NCBI RefSeq assembly: GCF_000373245.1
Contig: NZ_KB890750.1
Span: 1-64,000, forward strand
Direction: 5' to 3'
Origin: Echinicola pacifica DSM 19836
GTDB lineage: Bacteria; Bacteroidota; Bacteroidia; Cytophagales; Cyclobacteriaceae
DNA length: 64,000 nucleotides
Of the stretch, positions 17,567-26,647 are shown piece after piece. Each line of letters opens with the position of its first letter. Within the stretch, counting starts at the first letter, position 1. A program made the translations under genes and the position numbers. A model generated the notes under the pieces. The model saw nothing but the letters and a program-made list of their open reading frames with translations, did not search any database and was not told the DNA's origin.

Positions 17567-19006
17567 TTATAAGATCTTTTCCTCCATTTTTTTCACATAA
17601 TCCTTGAGGAAGGGCACGGAAACAGAAACGATAAATTGCCACCTATTCCACAGCATGCTGCCTTGATCGCCGGCCGGAGCCGTATTGTCATTGATGTCGG
17701 GGAATGCCGTTGGCTTCATGAAATCCGTGGTCCCGCTGGTGTGGGTGGCGCCTAGGGTGAAGTCGGCCCCTTTAAATTTCAGCAGGACGCCGCCTGCGAG
17801 GTGAAAGAAGTTGGCGTCAAACGTTAGGTTACTGGCTACCTCCCGCTGAGCCACAAAACTAACGGCGTCATTTGGAGCGGCATTGAAATCGGTGCTGAAA
17901 GAGGCGTAACCGCTTACCTTCTCACTGATATACCATTCGGCACCAATTCCCATATTCATGATAGACTTTAGCCCATCCTGTAGTGAAAAAGACACCAAAG
18001 AATCCGGCTGGCTCTGCATGGTATGGGGCTCAGCCTCGAAAATGCTGTAATTATGAACTTTCTTAAAATATTCCATGCTAAAATGAAGGATCTTTTTCTT
18101 CCCAAAATGATAGCTTGCTCCAGCTCCAATGGATAGAGGAGACTTTAAGGTCACATCAAGATCACTTTGGTAACTGTTGGCGTAAATATCACCTTTCGGG
18201 CTGGCCGAAGTAGGAGCGAAGTACAAATTGTAACCATAATCGGCACTTCCCAATAAATTTACCCTAGGCGTGGTCATGGTCAGACCAAAGTCAAGCTTAT
18301 CCCTTTTGTATGCCATCCCAAATTTGGCTAGGAAACCATAGGTTTTGACACTATAATTCCTATTATACTGGTATGTACTCACCTCATTATCAGTGTCCAA
18401 AGCAGTTAATTGGAGAGAGTTGCCCTTAGCGAGTTCTGTTCTGGATCCAAACAATGAGAGGCCAAAACTTAGGTTCGATTTTGCTTGATAGGCCCAGCTG
18501 CCACCAAACCAGTGGTCCTTGGTGATATTTTCCACATTGATATCTCCTTCAAAAAGCTCATCACCTGGGATATTGGGAAGCACATCTGACAGGTATTCAT
18601 CCCGATAGGCAAAGCTGAAATTGTTATCAGTTCTTAGAAGCACCGCATAGGCAAAAGTATGCTTGCTATCTCTGCTCGCCCCGATAGTCCCTGCTGCCAA
18701 AGATGGTGCCCCCCCAAAAGAGGACTTATTGATGTCCTTTTGATTTCCAATGGCGTCTTTTATCGTATAAGTATTGAGCTCATACACATCAGCACTTATC
18801 AGAAATGCCGGGTTATCAGTAAGTGCCAATCGTGCAGGGTTATAGTAAACAGCTCCCAGGTCTGTCACACCTCCCACTACAGAGCCACTCAATAACATCG
18901 ACTCACTACCATAATTCCTGGTCCAATAATGATTACTTTGAGCCTTTAGCTGACTATAAAAAGTAATAAATAAGATCGTAAGGACTAATAATTTTCTCAG
19001 CTGCAT
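17567..19006 (-). CDS. FadL/OmpP1-like outer-membrane beta-barrel
   Basis: 479 residues with a signal peptide (1-22, ending L-K-A-Q). The N-terminal part of the mature chain has the hydrophobic-ligand porin signature: G-G-V-T-D-L-G-A-V-Y-Y-N-P-A-R-L-A (about 46-62), matching the N-P-A box of FadL/TodX proteins. The rest alternates aromatic and small residues as in a 14-strand barrel and ends near the C-terminus with F-I-V-S-V-S-V-P-F. It probably lets hydrophobic compounds cross the outer membrane; the ligand is unknown. It stands alone, with its stop facing the phosphoesterase gene. Confidence 0.75.
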   Translation of the reverse strand: MQLRKLLVLTILFITFYSQLKAQSNHYWTRNYGSESMLLSGSVVGGVTDLGAVYYNPARLALTDNPAFLISADVYELNTYTIKDAIGNQKDINKSSFGGAPSLAAGTIGASRDSKHTFAYAVLLRTDNNFSFAYRDEYLSDVLPNIPGDELFEGDINVENITKDHWFGGSWAYQAKSNLSFGLSLFGSRTELAKGNSLQLTALDTDNEVSTYQYNRNYSVKTYGFLAKFGMAYKRDKLDFGLTMTTPRVNLLGSADYGYNLYFAPTSASPKGDIYANSYQSDLDVTLKSPLSIGAGASYHFGKKKILHFSMEYFKKVHNYSIFEAEPHTMQSQPDSLVSFSLQDGLKSIMNMGIGAEWYISEKVSGYASFSTDFNAAPNDAVSFVAQREVASNLTFDANFFHLAGGVLLKFKGADFTLGATHTSGTTDFMKPTAFPDINDNTAPAGDQGSMLWNRWQFIVSVSVPFLKDYVKKMEEKIL

Positions 19007-19142
19007 GGCTTCGGGAGTTTAAAAATTAAATGATAGTCGAAATGAGATTAAGATATAAAAATAGTTCTCATTTTAATTTTTTACTATTATTATTTCCTTT
19101 TTTAATCCTACTGATTATGGGAAAATCAAGAAGGATACTGTC

Positions 19143-19853
19143 TTACCAGTCGTCCAAATCTTCATTTTGCTCAGTCTCTTTTGGGCCGGAGGAAGCTTGA
19201 CCTTCCACCCAGCTAGCAAAGCGTATATCATAGCTGATCGTGCCGCGCAAGAGAAATTGATTGGTTTCTAATAGGCTTTCATAAGTAGGATTACCTATAT
19301 GCTTAGGTATTTTGGCCCATCGCAGGTCTTTCTTAGGGATGGGCAGCACCTTGCTAGCGTCAAATAGATAAGGGATCAGTGTGGTGGCGCAGGCTAGACC
19401 TAATTTGTCAATTCGAAAAGTTTGTTCGTAATAGGCAAGTCTCTCATTAATCTCCTCAAAGAATTCAAGTGTCTCCGCTAATCTCACCCGAGACCCTGCT
19501 CTTGACTTCCCCTTGGTCTTCAAATATTTGATTTGACTTTTACCCTGTTTTTTCCGAACCATATAAGCTCTGAAAACTTTATGGTCCATGTTTTCTCCAT
19601 TCTCGAAATAGCCTATAGAGGCGATACCTGATCGGACCATCAAAAGAGCGTAATTAAAATTGTCAAGGGTATTTGTCAACGGTTGTAGAAGGTCCGTCCA
19701 GAAAAAAGGCGCGCGGATGCTGAGGCATTTCTCTTCCTCCAGGAAATAATTGATCGTATTCTTTGTATCATTGATTTCCATCGAAAAGGGAGCGGTTTTC
19801 AGCCGCTCAACGATTTGAGCACATTCTGCACTGCTTACTTCTTTGACCTTCAT
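19143..19853 (-). CDS. Vms1-like release-factor (VLRF1) domain protein
   Basis: 236 residues, no signal peptide. The central part carries R-K-K-Q-G-K-S-Q (100-107) followed by K-G-K-S-R-A-G-S-R-V-R (114-124) and a long helix. This closely parallels the eRF1-like catalytic core of eukaryotic Vms1/ANKZF1 (R-R-K-Q-G-G-S-Q, then K-G-K-x-x-S-A-G-S-x-L-R-R). There the loop glutamine cleaves peptidyl-tRNA on stalled 60S particles; Q107 is the equivalent. Bacterial VLRF1 and baeRF families are known from comparative work but poorly tested. The expected role is release of nascent chains, or another tRNA-end reaction, on stalled ribosomes. It is divergent from a HEAT protein gene, 79 bp away. The family call rests on motif reading alone. 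Confidence 0.65.
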   Translation of the reverse strand: MKVKEVSSAECAQIVERLKTAPFSMEINDTKNTINYFLEEEKCLSIRAPFFWTDLLQPLTNTLDNFNYALLMVRSGIASIGYFENGENMDHKVFRAYMVRKKQGKSQIKYLKTKGKSRAGSRVRLAETLEFFEEINERLAYYEQTFRIDKLGLACATTLIPYLFDASKVLPIPKKDLRWAKIPKHIGNPTYESLLETNQFLLRGTISYDIRFASWVEGQASSGPKETEQNEDLDDW

Positions 19854-19901
19854 TGTTGACTAAAATTCCTATTTTTGGTGCAAGCTATTCATTTTACTAA
19901 C

Positions 19902-19909
19902 TATCTTTG
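19902..19909 (+). promoter_or_regulatory. Candidate -7 element upstream of the HEAT gene
   Basis: TATCTTTG matches TAnnTTTG. A TTTG lies at 19874-19877, but the 24-nt spacing is longer than ideal. The predicted leader is only about 17 nt. Confidence 0.4.
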
Positions 19910-19932
19910 CCATTCAAAGGAAAAATTCTATT

Positions 19933-20466
19933 ATGACTGATAATATTGATGTACTAATTAAGAAAATGTGTGATCGCGAGGAGGAGGAATCTTTTGTCTT
20001 TGCCGATCGGTTGGCGGAAATAGGAGGGGAAGAAGTCCTAAACCGGCTGGTGGCTTTGCTGAAGGATGAGGATATCGAAAACGCATACCTTGCCGCTAGG
20101 GCCTTATCAGCGATGGACAATAATGAAGCGGCTCTCGATCCACTCTTAGAAGTCATCAATGACCATAAATATAAAATGAAAAATGGCACTTTGGTTCAGG
20201 CTTTAGAAGGCTTTGACCTGAGTACTAAGTTTGTGGATATCTTGCGCATTTATCTTTTTGGCAATTTCAAAGCGTCTTTATTAGCGAAAGAGTACTTAGA
20301 TTTTACGGAATTTGATATTACTCCTCGCGTGATCCGCAAGGCTGAAAAGCATTATAATCATTTCCTGAATAATGAGCCAGGCGATGAAGCCGTGGACATC
20401 AAAAAGCAGGAAGCTGCCGAAATCCTAGCCGACTTAAAGTCGATGTTTGAGGGGGAAGAGGAATAA
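19933..20466 (+). CDS. HEAT-repeat protein
   Basis: 177 residues. Short helical pairs, such as V-L-N-R-L-V-A-L-L-K-D-E-D-I-E-N-A-Y-L-A-A-R-A-L, are typical of HEAT/Armadillo repeats (at least two between about 27 and 90). The C-terminal half is helical and acidic. No signal peptide or membrane helix, so it is probably a cytoplasmic protein-protein adaptor. It shares a 79-bp divergent upstream region with the VLRF1 gene, which may mean joint regulation. Specific function unknown. Confidence 0.75.
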   Translation: MTDNIDVLIKKMCDREEEESFVFADRLAEIGGEEVLNRLVALLKDEDIENAYLAARALSAMDNNEAALDPLLEVINDHKYKMKNGTLVQALEGFDLSTKFVDILRIYLFGNFKASLLAKEYLDFTEFDITPRVIRKAEKHYNHFLNNEPGDEAVDIKKQEAAEILADLKSMFEGEEE

Positions 20467-20502
20467 GAATAAAGGCAAATATGCCTCACAACACCTGAAA
20501 TC

Positions 20503-20547
20503 AAAAAAGCCAGTCTCCGAGGATTCCTCAAGGCTGGCTTTTTTTTC
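20503..20547 (+). terminator. Terminator after the HEAT gene
   Basis: Stem AAAAAAGCCAG / CTGGCTTTTTT with an inner GAGG/CCTC pairing, ending in eight or more T residues. Confidence 0.85.
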
Positions 20548-20635
20548 TATTTCTATTTTCGTCTTTACCTTAGCTTAACTTATAAGCATATATACTGCTT
20601 TATTCACAGTGGCAGGACAGAGAAGCTTAACTTTC

Positions 20636-21409
20636 TTAGTGAATTGGCGAATAGGCCATTGGTTTTAGCAAGTTGATGGTGATGGAAGAAACATTGTTTT
20701 GAAATTGTGGATCATTTTTCATTCCTACCCAAGCGCTATCCTTTCCGAAATCCTGCCACTTAGATTTTTGAGAAGCAGCATTGTCAAAGGAGGTCATATA
20801 CATCAAGTTTGGCATGGTGGCTCCAGCGAGAACTTCCGCATAAAATACAGCATTGAAGCCCAAGCGGTCAAAGATCTCCACTTCTCCCTCATTAAACATC
20901 CTCACTTTATTGTGATAATGAAAGTCTGTCGGGCTTTCATAACTTCTCAATTCGAAGATATGATCCGCTGCTTTTCCCTTCAGCGCAGGGGCCTCAAAGC
21001 CAGGCATGCCAGCAAATGCTTTTAGTAAGGTGGTTTCATAGCGCATATACATCTTCTGACCGCTCTTTTTTGCGCCTTCGATATCACCTTTGAGCTTCTC
21101 ATTCCATTGACTGGAAAAATTACCGTATTCCGCAAGCGTGGTGAAAGGCGTGAAAACATATATCCGCTTGCCCGCCAAAGTATCAGCTTCTAAAGGCTCA
21201 AATACTCCGATTTCATCAATGCCTTGATCCTTGGCAAAGCTGATATAGGCATTTTTAAGAAAGCTCGATAAGGCTGAGAACTGTTGCTGATCCTTTAAAT
21301 GATACACTTTTATCTCATAAATATGACGTGCATTTCCCTGAGAATAAGCCATTGAAAATGTGGCAAGTACAAAGGATATTGCTAATGTCAATGGTTTGAA
21401 TAGTTTCAT
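20636..21409 (-). CDS. NIPSNAP family protein, exported
   Basis: 257 residues with a signal peptide (1-23, ending A-Y-S-Q). Two ferredoxin-like NIPSNAP units follow: one beginning I-Y-E-I-K-V-Y-H-L near residue 30 and one beginning I-F-E-L-R-S-Y-E-S near residue 149. A late W-x-x-F segment is also typical of the fold. NIPSNAP proteins are alpha-beta dimers of unclear function; in Bacteroidota, exported two-domain forms are common. It is a single-gene unit on the minus strand. No convincing terminator was seen downstream. Confidence 0.85.
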   Translation of the reverse strand: MKLFKPLTLAISFVLATFSMAYSQGNARHIYEIKVYHLKDQQQFSALSSFLKNAYISFAKDQGIDEIGVFEPLEADTLAGKRIYVFTPFTTLAEYGNFSSQWNEKLKGDIEGAKKSGQKMYMRYETTLLKAFAGMPGFEAPALKGKAADHIFELRSYESPTDFHYHNKVRMFNEGEVEIFDRLGFNAVFYAEVLAGATMPNLMYMTSFDNAASQKSKWQDFGKDSAWVGMKNDPQFQNNVSSITINLLKPMAYSPIH

Positions 21410-21584
21410 ATAAATAGGTTGATTAAGGTTGGTATTGATTTTATAGGTTTAATTATTACTAATGAAATTTCATTTATTATTACGATTTCAAAATTTTATT
21501 TTGGCACTAAGCCCTACAATGAAATGAATATCCTATGATGATGAAATTGAATTTATATAAAGTGCCTTATAATTCCACCATTGG

Positions 21585-24101
21585 CTAAGGATTTTTCCTT
21601 TTGACCCCTCGAACAGCTTCTGCCTGCAACGGGTCTTCTGGCCAGTGATGCTTAGGATAGCGTCTTTTTAGTTCCTTTTTGACTTCGAAATAAGTATGGT
21701 CCCAGAAACTACGGAGGTCCTCCGTTACTTGAACGGGTTTGTATCCTGGAGATAGCAGATGCATTACCACCTTTATCTTTCCATTATTCAGGGTAGGAGT
21801 GTCCAAAAGCCCAAATACTTCCTGCAACCGAACAGCCAATACAGGAGTGGATCCATCGTCCTGATAGTGGATGTGGATAAAAGAGCCACTGGGAACCTGG
21901 ATTTTATCTGGAGCAAGATCGCCTAATTTAGCTTGCAATTGATGATCCAGGGAATGATAAAGTATTGACTTCAGGTCAAGCTTCTTGAAATCTACCTTAG
22001 AAGAAATGGAATCCAAATAAGGGGCTATCCAATTGAGGTCTTGGAGTAGGTTAGCGGTGCTGACCTCTGGCCATGATTGATCGGGATTCCAAGTTCTGAG
22101 GCTTAAAATCCTCGATTGCAGCTGGATAAAATCCTCAGAAAAATCCAATACCCGCAAGCCATCCTCCTGTAGCACGGTGGTGAGCGCCTTGGTTTTTTTA
22201 GAGTTATCCACAGCTTTTAAGGCCATGCTTTTGAGGACGATATTCCCAATCTTCCATTGTTTCTCAGCTTTGAGCTTCTCTAGCTGATAATCCCAGGTGA
22301 CAATTTCCTCTTCCACCACATGCTCCGCCAAGTCCCTTGGATTTAGTGGAGCAGCCAGGAATATCTTGCCCATGCCGTCGCGGGCATCTAACTGGGCTAC
22401 GCTGATCCAGGCTTCATGGGCCAGGTCATCGCTATGGTGCATCATTGCGATCTTACCATTGGTAAGTTTAAATTGAGCGTTATTGCCAGGCCGTGCATGA
22501 GCTATTCGCTCTGGATAGGCGTAGGTTAGAAGTAAGCCAACTTCAAAAGGATCAAATAAGGTGGTTTCTGGCTTGGTGTCGAATATCTTCAAATAATTGG
22601 AAACGACTTTTTCGATCCGATCAAATTTGCGATTTACGCCTTTTGAGTTTCTCGACCGTCGCAGTTTTTCAATGCGCAGGCTTATATCGGTACCTGCAGC
22701 TTGGTCTAGAGGATCCTTTTCCTCCAACAAGGCCGCCAAGTCCACCGCCAAAGCCAAGGTGTCATGATCTTTGGCCTTAAGAAGCATATGAGCTATTCGG
22801 GGATGGCAGGGAAGCTTTCGGATATCCTCACCATGGGAGGTGAGTTTATCTTCCTGTATAGCACCGAGTTCCTCCAATAAGTCCAAAGCCTGTGATACAG
22901 GGCCTTCTGGAGGAGGAGTAAGCCAGGTCATCCCGTTGATATTCCTGATCCCAAAATCTACCAAATCCAAAACCATGGTGGCGAGGTCAGCTTCTACAAT
23001 CTCTGGGGTTCTAAATAATTTCATCCGGTCTTCGGTGGCCTTGGACCAAAGCCTATAGCATTTGCCAGGTCCTAATCTTCCCGCCCGGCCAGTACGCTGG
23101 TTTGCTGAATCCATAGATATACGGTGAGTCACCAATTTGGACATGGCTGACCTCGGGTCAAAGACGGAGGATTTACCATAGCCAGAATCCACCACTATAC
23201 GCACCCCTTCGATCGTTAAGCTGGTTTCGGCGATGGAGGTAGCCAATACGATTTTTCTTCTGCCGGAAGGGTCTGGCGAAAGCGCCTGATGCTGCCTCTG
23301 CGGACTTAGCATTCCATATAAAGGATGAATGGCTATCTCAGGAAACCTCCGTTTGAGAAGCTCAAAAGTTTTAATAATATCCCTTTGACCGGGTAGGAAT
23401 GCAAGGACATCACCCTCATCTTCGTTGATGGCCAGATCAATAGCCTGTGCCATCTGTTCCGGCAATGTGGATAAGTCACTATCGCCGAGGTTTTTGACTT
23501 TTACAGGATATTGTTTGCCGAGGCTTTCGACCACTGGAGCATCCAGAAGTGTGGATAACTGATCGAGATCGAGCGTTGCTGACATGACCAGAATCTTAAG
23601 GTCGGGTCGTAAAATCTGCTGAACTTCCCTGCACAGTGCCATAGCTACATCAGAATGGATATTCCGCTCATGAAATTCATCAAATATAACTAAGCCCACT
23701 TCTTCCAGTGAATTATCCGCATGAATCAAGCGACTCATTATCCCCTCAGTGATGACTTCTATTTGTGTAGTTTGGGTGATTCGCTGCTCAAATCGGATGC
23801 GATAACCGACCGTTTCTCCCAGTGGCTCTTGTAATAGATCGGTCATCCTCTTAGCAATGGATTTGGCCGCAAGTCGCCGGGGTTCCAGCATCAATATCTT
23901 TTTGCCCTTGATGCCCGGGAGGTCTTTTAGAACCAGTGGGACCAAGGTGCTTTTTCCTGCGCCAGGAGGAGCATGGAGGATGACGGTTTGATGATTGGAA
24001 ATACGCTCTTGAAGCTGGGGGATGATCTCCACCACAGGAAGTGCAATTTGTGTATAGTCGAAGCTCAAAGGTTCCTTTTTTTTGTTCAAAATTAATCCCA
24101 C
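21585..24101 (-). CDS. hrpB: ATP-dependent helicase HrpB
   Basis: 838 residues, the normal HrpB length. It is a DExH-box (DEAH/RHA) helicase: P-P-G-A-G-K-S-T Walker A (about 45-52), D-E-F-H box (about 141), S-A-T motif III, Q-R-T-G-R-A-G-R motif VI (about 334-341), then the helicase-associated domain and the HrpB-specific C-terminal domain ending R-R-Y-P-K-H-H-W-P-E-D-P. HrpB acts on RNA or nucleoprotein; its physiological role in bacteria is not settled. ATG 24101 gives a short lead before the first helicase motif. It stands alone between NIPSNAP and DUF2911 genes. Confidence 0.94.
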   Translation of the reverse strand: MGLILNKKKEPLSFDYTQIALPVVEIIPQLQERISNHQTVILHAPPGAGKSTLVPLVLKDLPGIKGKKILMLEPRRLAAKSIAKRMTDLLQEPLGETVGYRIRFEQRITQTTQIEVITEGIMSRLIHADNSLEEVGLVIFDEFHERNIHSDVAMALCREVQQILRPDLKILVMSATLDLDQLSTLLDAPVVESLGKQYPVKVKNLGDSDLSTLPEQMAQAIDLAINEDEGDVLAFLPGQRDIIKTFELLKRRFPEIAIHPLYGMLSPQRQHQALSPDPSGRRKIVLATSIAETSLTIEGVRIVVDSGYGKSSVFDPRSAMSKLVTHRISMDSANQRTGRAGRLGPGKCYRLWSKATEDRMKLFRTPEIVEADLATMVLDLVDFGIRNINGMTWLTPPPEGPVSQALDLLEELGAIQEDKLTSHGEDIRKLPCHPRIAHMLLKAKDHDTLALAVDLAALLEEKDPLDQAAGTDISLRIEKLRRSRNSKGVNRKFDRIEKVVSNYLKIFDTKPETTLFDPFEVGLLLTYAYPERIAHARPGNNAQFKLTNGKIAMMHHSDDLAHEAWISVAQLDARDGMGKIFLAAPLNPRDLAEHVVEEEIVTWDYQLEKLKAEKQWKIGNIVLKSMALKAVDNSKKTKALTTVLQEDGLRVLDFSEDFIQLQSRILSLRTWNPDQSWPEVSTANLLQDLNWIAPYLDSISSKVDFKKLDLKSILYHSLDHQLQAKLGDLAPDKIQVPSGSFIHIHYQDDGSTPVLAVRLQEVFGLLDTPTLNNGKIKVVMHLLSPGYKPVQVTEDLRSFWDHTYFEVKKELKRRYPKHHWPEDPLQAEAVRGVKRKNP

Positions 24102-24428
24102 ATATCCACAAATCCCAATGAATACCCAGACTTGCTACTAGAATGGGTGGAATTTCTCCTGGACCTTTATATACTTAGTGTATTTGTCAAAATGAATTAT
24201 AGCTACTCGTGTATTGCCAAAGGCTAATCCAAAAAAAAAGGGAAAGGAGAATGCTTTCCATAGATAAATAACACTGGAAATAAGGTGCCTCACCGGATTC
24301 CTTTGGCAAGAGAATTCCCTCTTTTTCCGCCAATTCTATTACTTTGCTGAAGAGGCTCGGAAGTTAAGTGGGGTCATAAATTATTCGATTTAGTCCTAAA
24401 CAGCAGGTATTTTATACCAATCATATCA
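24102..24428. other. Intergenic region upstream of hrpB
   Basis: No gene or clear structure seen. It separates the hrpB start from the DUF2911 terminator. Confidence 0.5.
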
Positions 24429-24465
24429 TAAAAAAAGGAACAAACCTGAAAGTTTGTTCCTTTTA
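24429..24465 (-). terminator. Terminator of the DUF2911 gene
   Basis: 13-bp stem AAAAGGAACAAAC / GTTTGTTCCTTTT with a 6-nt loop; the A-run on the plus strand provides the T-tract on the minus strand. Confidence 0.85.
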
Positions 24466-24492
24466 TAAGTAGTAATCAATTTAATGATCTAA

Positions 24493-25011
24493 TTATTTTA
24501 TGCTTGCTTTAGCTTTTCCATGTTCCCATCTTACCTCAAATCCGCCTTTGGTTACTTCATAAACCAATTGCTCTTCCATAGTGGAAGTTTGCATGCTACT
24601 TACGGTTACACGAAGAACGTCTTTGGCCTCATCGTATTTGCCAGAACCCCATTGCTCAGCGACCTCGTTGAAGATAAATGTGGTCTCCATTTCTCCTGGG
24701 ATGATAAAAAAGCTATACGTTCCGGCAGGAAGTTTTTCACCTTCTACCATGATGTCCTTGGAGGTTTGGAAAGTGGTAGCTTCATTAGCACCTGCACGCC
24801 ATACTTGGTCAAAAGGAACTAGGTCACCCCAGATCACTCTTCCTCTTACGCTTGGGCTGGAATAGTTGATGGTGATAGTTGCTCCATTGATTTCACCGGT
24901 TGCGGTGGCTGGTGGGGATTTGGGTTTTTCATCTTGTGCCATTGATGTGCCATACACAAAAAAGGCTGTTAACATTAAAAATGCAATTTTAACTTTCAAT
25001 AAGTTTTTCAT
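24493..25011 (-). CDS. DUF2911 exported protein
   Basis: 172 residues with a signal peptide (about 1-25, ending S-M-A-Q). The mature protein has the DUF2911 core: I-N-Y-S-S-P-S-V-R-G-R (about 48-58), V-P-F-D-Q-V-W-R-A-G-A-N-E-A-T-T (about 66-81) and L-P-A-G-T-Y-S-F-F-I-I-P (about 95-106). It is a compact beta-sandwich family common in Bacteroidota, of unknown function, probably periplasmic. It lies upstream of and in the same direction as hrpB, but with its own terminator. Confidence 0.9.
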   Translation of the reverse strand: MKNLLKVKIAFLMLTAFFVYGTSMAQDEKPKSPPATATGEINGATITINYSSPSVRGRVIWGDLVPFDQVWRAGANEATTFQTSKDIMVEGEKLPAGTYSFFIIPGEMETTFIFNEVAEQWGSGKYDEAKDVLRVTVSSMQTSTMEEQLVYEVTKGGFEVRWEHGKAKASIK

Positions 25012-25087
25012 AAGTGTGCAAAATTAGAATTGATAATTTAGGATTGGTGAATATAACCAAATTGGAGGGAAGAATATTACCAAATAT

Positions 25088-25121
25088 CAAAAAAACCAGC
25101 AGAATTACTGCTGGTTTTTTT
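25088..25121 (-). terminator. Terminator of mnmA
   Basis: Stem AAAACCAGCAG / CTGCTGGTTTT with a short AATTA loop and long A/T runs on both sides, about 15 bp beyond the mnmA stop. Confidence 0.85.
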
Positions 25122-25134
25122 ATTGATTATGGAT

Positions 25135-26346
25135 TTAGGCAATTACGCCCGAACCTATACTTTCATTGTCCTTATACCACGCTACAAATTGTCCTGCAGC
25201 GATTCCTTTCTGAGCCTTGTCAAATAGGATATATAGTCCATTTTCTTTCCTAATAAGGGTCGCCTCGGTTAGTGGTTGCCTATACCGTATTCTACCCAAA
25301 TAACGGGCGCTTTCTCCCACTTCCAGCGCTAGGTCCTCCCTGATCCAGTGGATATCTTCCGTGGGTACAAATAATCCATGCCGCATTAAGCCGGGATGGT
25401 CCTCGCCCAATCCCGTATAAATAAGGTTTTCCTTCGTATCCGTGGCGATTACAAATAGGGGTTTGCCTGTGCCTCCCACATGTAAGCCTTTTCTCTGACC
25501 TACTGTAAAATAATGGGCTCCATTATGCTCAGCGATTTTCTCTCCCTGCTCTTTATGATAGCTGATAGGAAGACAAATCGTATCCAACGTTTCCTGATCA
25601 TAGTCCTCAGGACTTATTCCTGCGGGCTGTTTCATAGCCTCATAGATGGCGAGAGTCTCTGGAATGACCATGATATCACCCTTCTTAGGCTTCAACTGCT
25701 GCTGAAGAAAATCCGGTAGGCGAACTTTACCGATAAAGCAAAGCCCCTGACTGTCTTTCTTGTCGGCAGTGATTAAATCCTGCTCCTTGGCGATTCTCCT
25801 GACCTCGGACTTCTGTAGATGCCCTATGGGGAATAAAGCTTTTGCTAGTTGACTTTGGTCCAATTGACAAAGAAAATAGCTTTGATCCTTATTTGGGTCG
25901 GCACCTGCCAGCAGTTGGAAGATGGTTTTTCCCTCTTTTTCAATTAGGCCTTTTTGGCAATAGTGACCTGTGGCCACATAATCTGCCTTGAGTTTTTGAG
26001 CTGCTTTTAGGAAAATATCAAATTTGATTTCCCGATTACACAAGACATCAGGATTGGGTGTTCTGCCGGATTTGTATTCCGAGAACATATAATCGACGAT
26101 ACGCTCTCGATATTCCTCGCTCAGATCAATGGCCTGAAAGGGGATTCCCAGCTTTTCGGCCACAAGCATAGCATCTGTGCTGTCCTCCATCCAGGGGCAT
26201 TCATTAGAAATGGTCACGGATTCGTCGTGCCAGTTTTTCATAAACATTCCAATGACTTCATAGCCTTCCTGCTGGAGAAGATAGGCGGTAACAGAGCTAT
26301 CCACTCCACCGCTCAAGCCAACAACCACTCTTTTTTTCGTATTCAT
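25135..26346 (-). CDS. mnmA: tRNA-specific 2-thiouridylase MnmA
   Basis: 403 residues, slightly longer than most. MnmA adds sulfur to U34 of tRNA-Lys, -Glu and -Gln using ATP and a persulfide relay. Motifs: S-G-G-V-D-S-S PP-loop (12-18), N-P-D-V-L-C-N catalytic region (C103) and G-L-C-F-I-G (C203), the second catalytic cysteine. The beta-barrel domain that follows has [16 protein letters not shown] 26346. A single transcription unit with its own terminator. Confidence 0.97.
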   Translation of the reverse strand: MNTKKRVVVGLSGGVDSSVTAYLLQQEGYEVIGMFMKNWHDESVTISNECPWMEDSTDAMLVAEKLGIPFQAIDLSEEYRERIVDYMFSEYKSGRTPNPDVLCNREIKFDIFLKAAQKLKADYVATGHYCQKGLIEKEGKTIFQLLAGADPNKDQSYFLCQLDQSQLAKALFPIGHLQKSEVRRIAKEQDLITADKKDSQGLCFIGKVRLPDFLQQQLKPKKGDIMVIPETLAIYEAMKQPAGISPEDYDQETLDTICLPISYHKEQGEKIAEHNGAHYFTVGQRKGLHVGGTGKPLFVIATDTKENLIYTGLGEDHPGLMRHGLFVPTEDIHWIREDLALEVGESARYLGRIRYRQPLTEATLIRKENGLYILFDKAQKGIAAGQFVAWYKDNESIGSGVIA

Positions 26347-26635
26347 AGCTTATTTAGGATCACAGATTCAAGGTCTGTGAGGTTAAATATAGTGATGGAA
26401 ATAATCATTTTATTTCCCCTTCCTGATAAAGTATCATTGGGACTCAATAGTTCCCAGAACATCAGTTTACGAAGTTAAAATATTTTATCCACAAACAGAG
26501 GTTTTCGACTCATTAAGCCATATCTGTATAGGCTTGAAAGGATAATTTGCCATGTCAATGGAAATAATGTGGCTATGAAGGGACAAATTGAGAAATATGC
26601 CCATGTTGCTTAGCCAAATAATCCATTAAATAAAG
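26347..26635. other. Divergent intergenic region mnmA / THUMP methyltransferase
   Basis: No gene seen. It must carry the promoters of both neighbours. Confidence 0.45.
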
Positions 26636-26643
26636 TACTTTTG
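26636..26643 (+). promoter_or_regulatory. Candidate -7 element just before the THUMP methyltransferase start
   Basis: TACTTTTG matches TAnnTTTG and ends four bases before ATG 26648. If used, transcription would begin at or near the start codon, giving a leaderless mRNA. No -33 TTTG at good spacing was found (a TTG sits 27 nt upstream), so this may be chance. Confidence 0.25.
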
Positions 26644-26647
26644 CATT

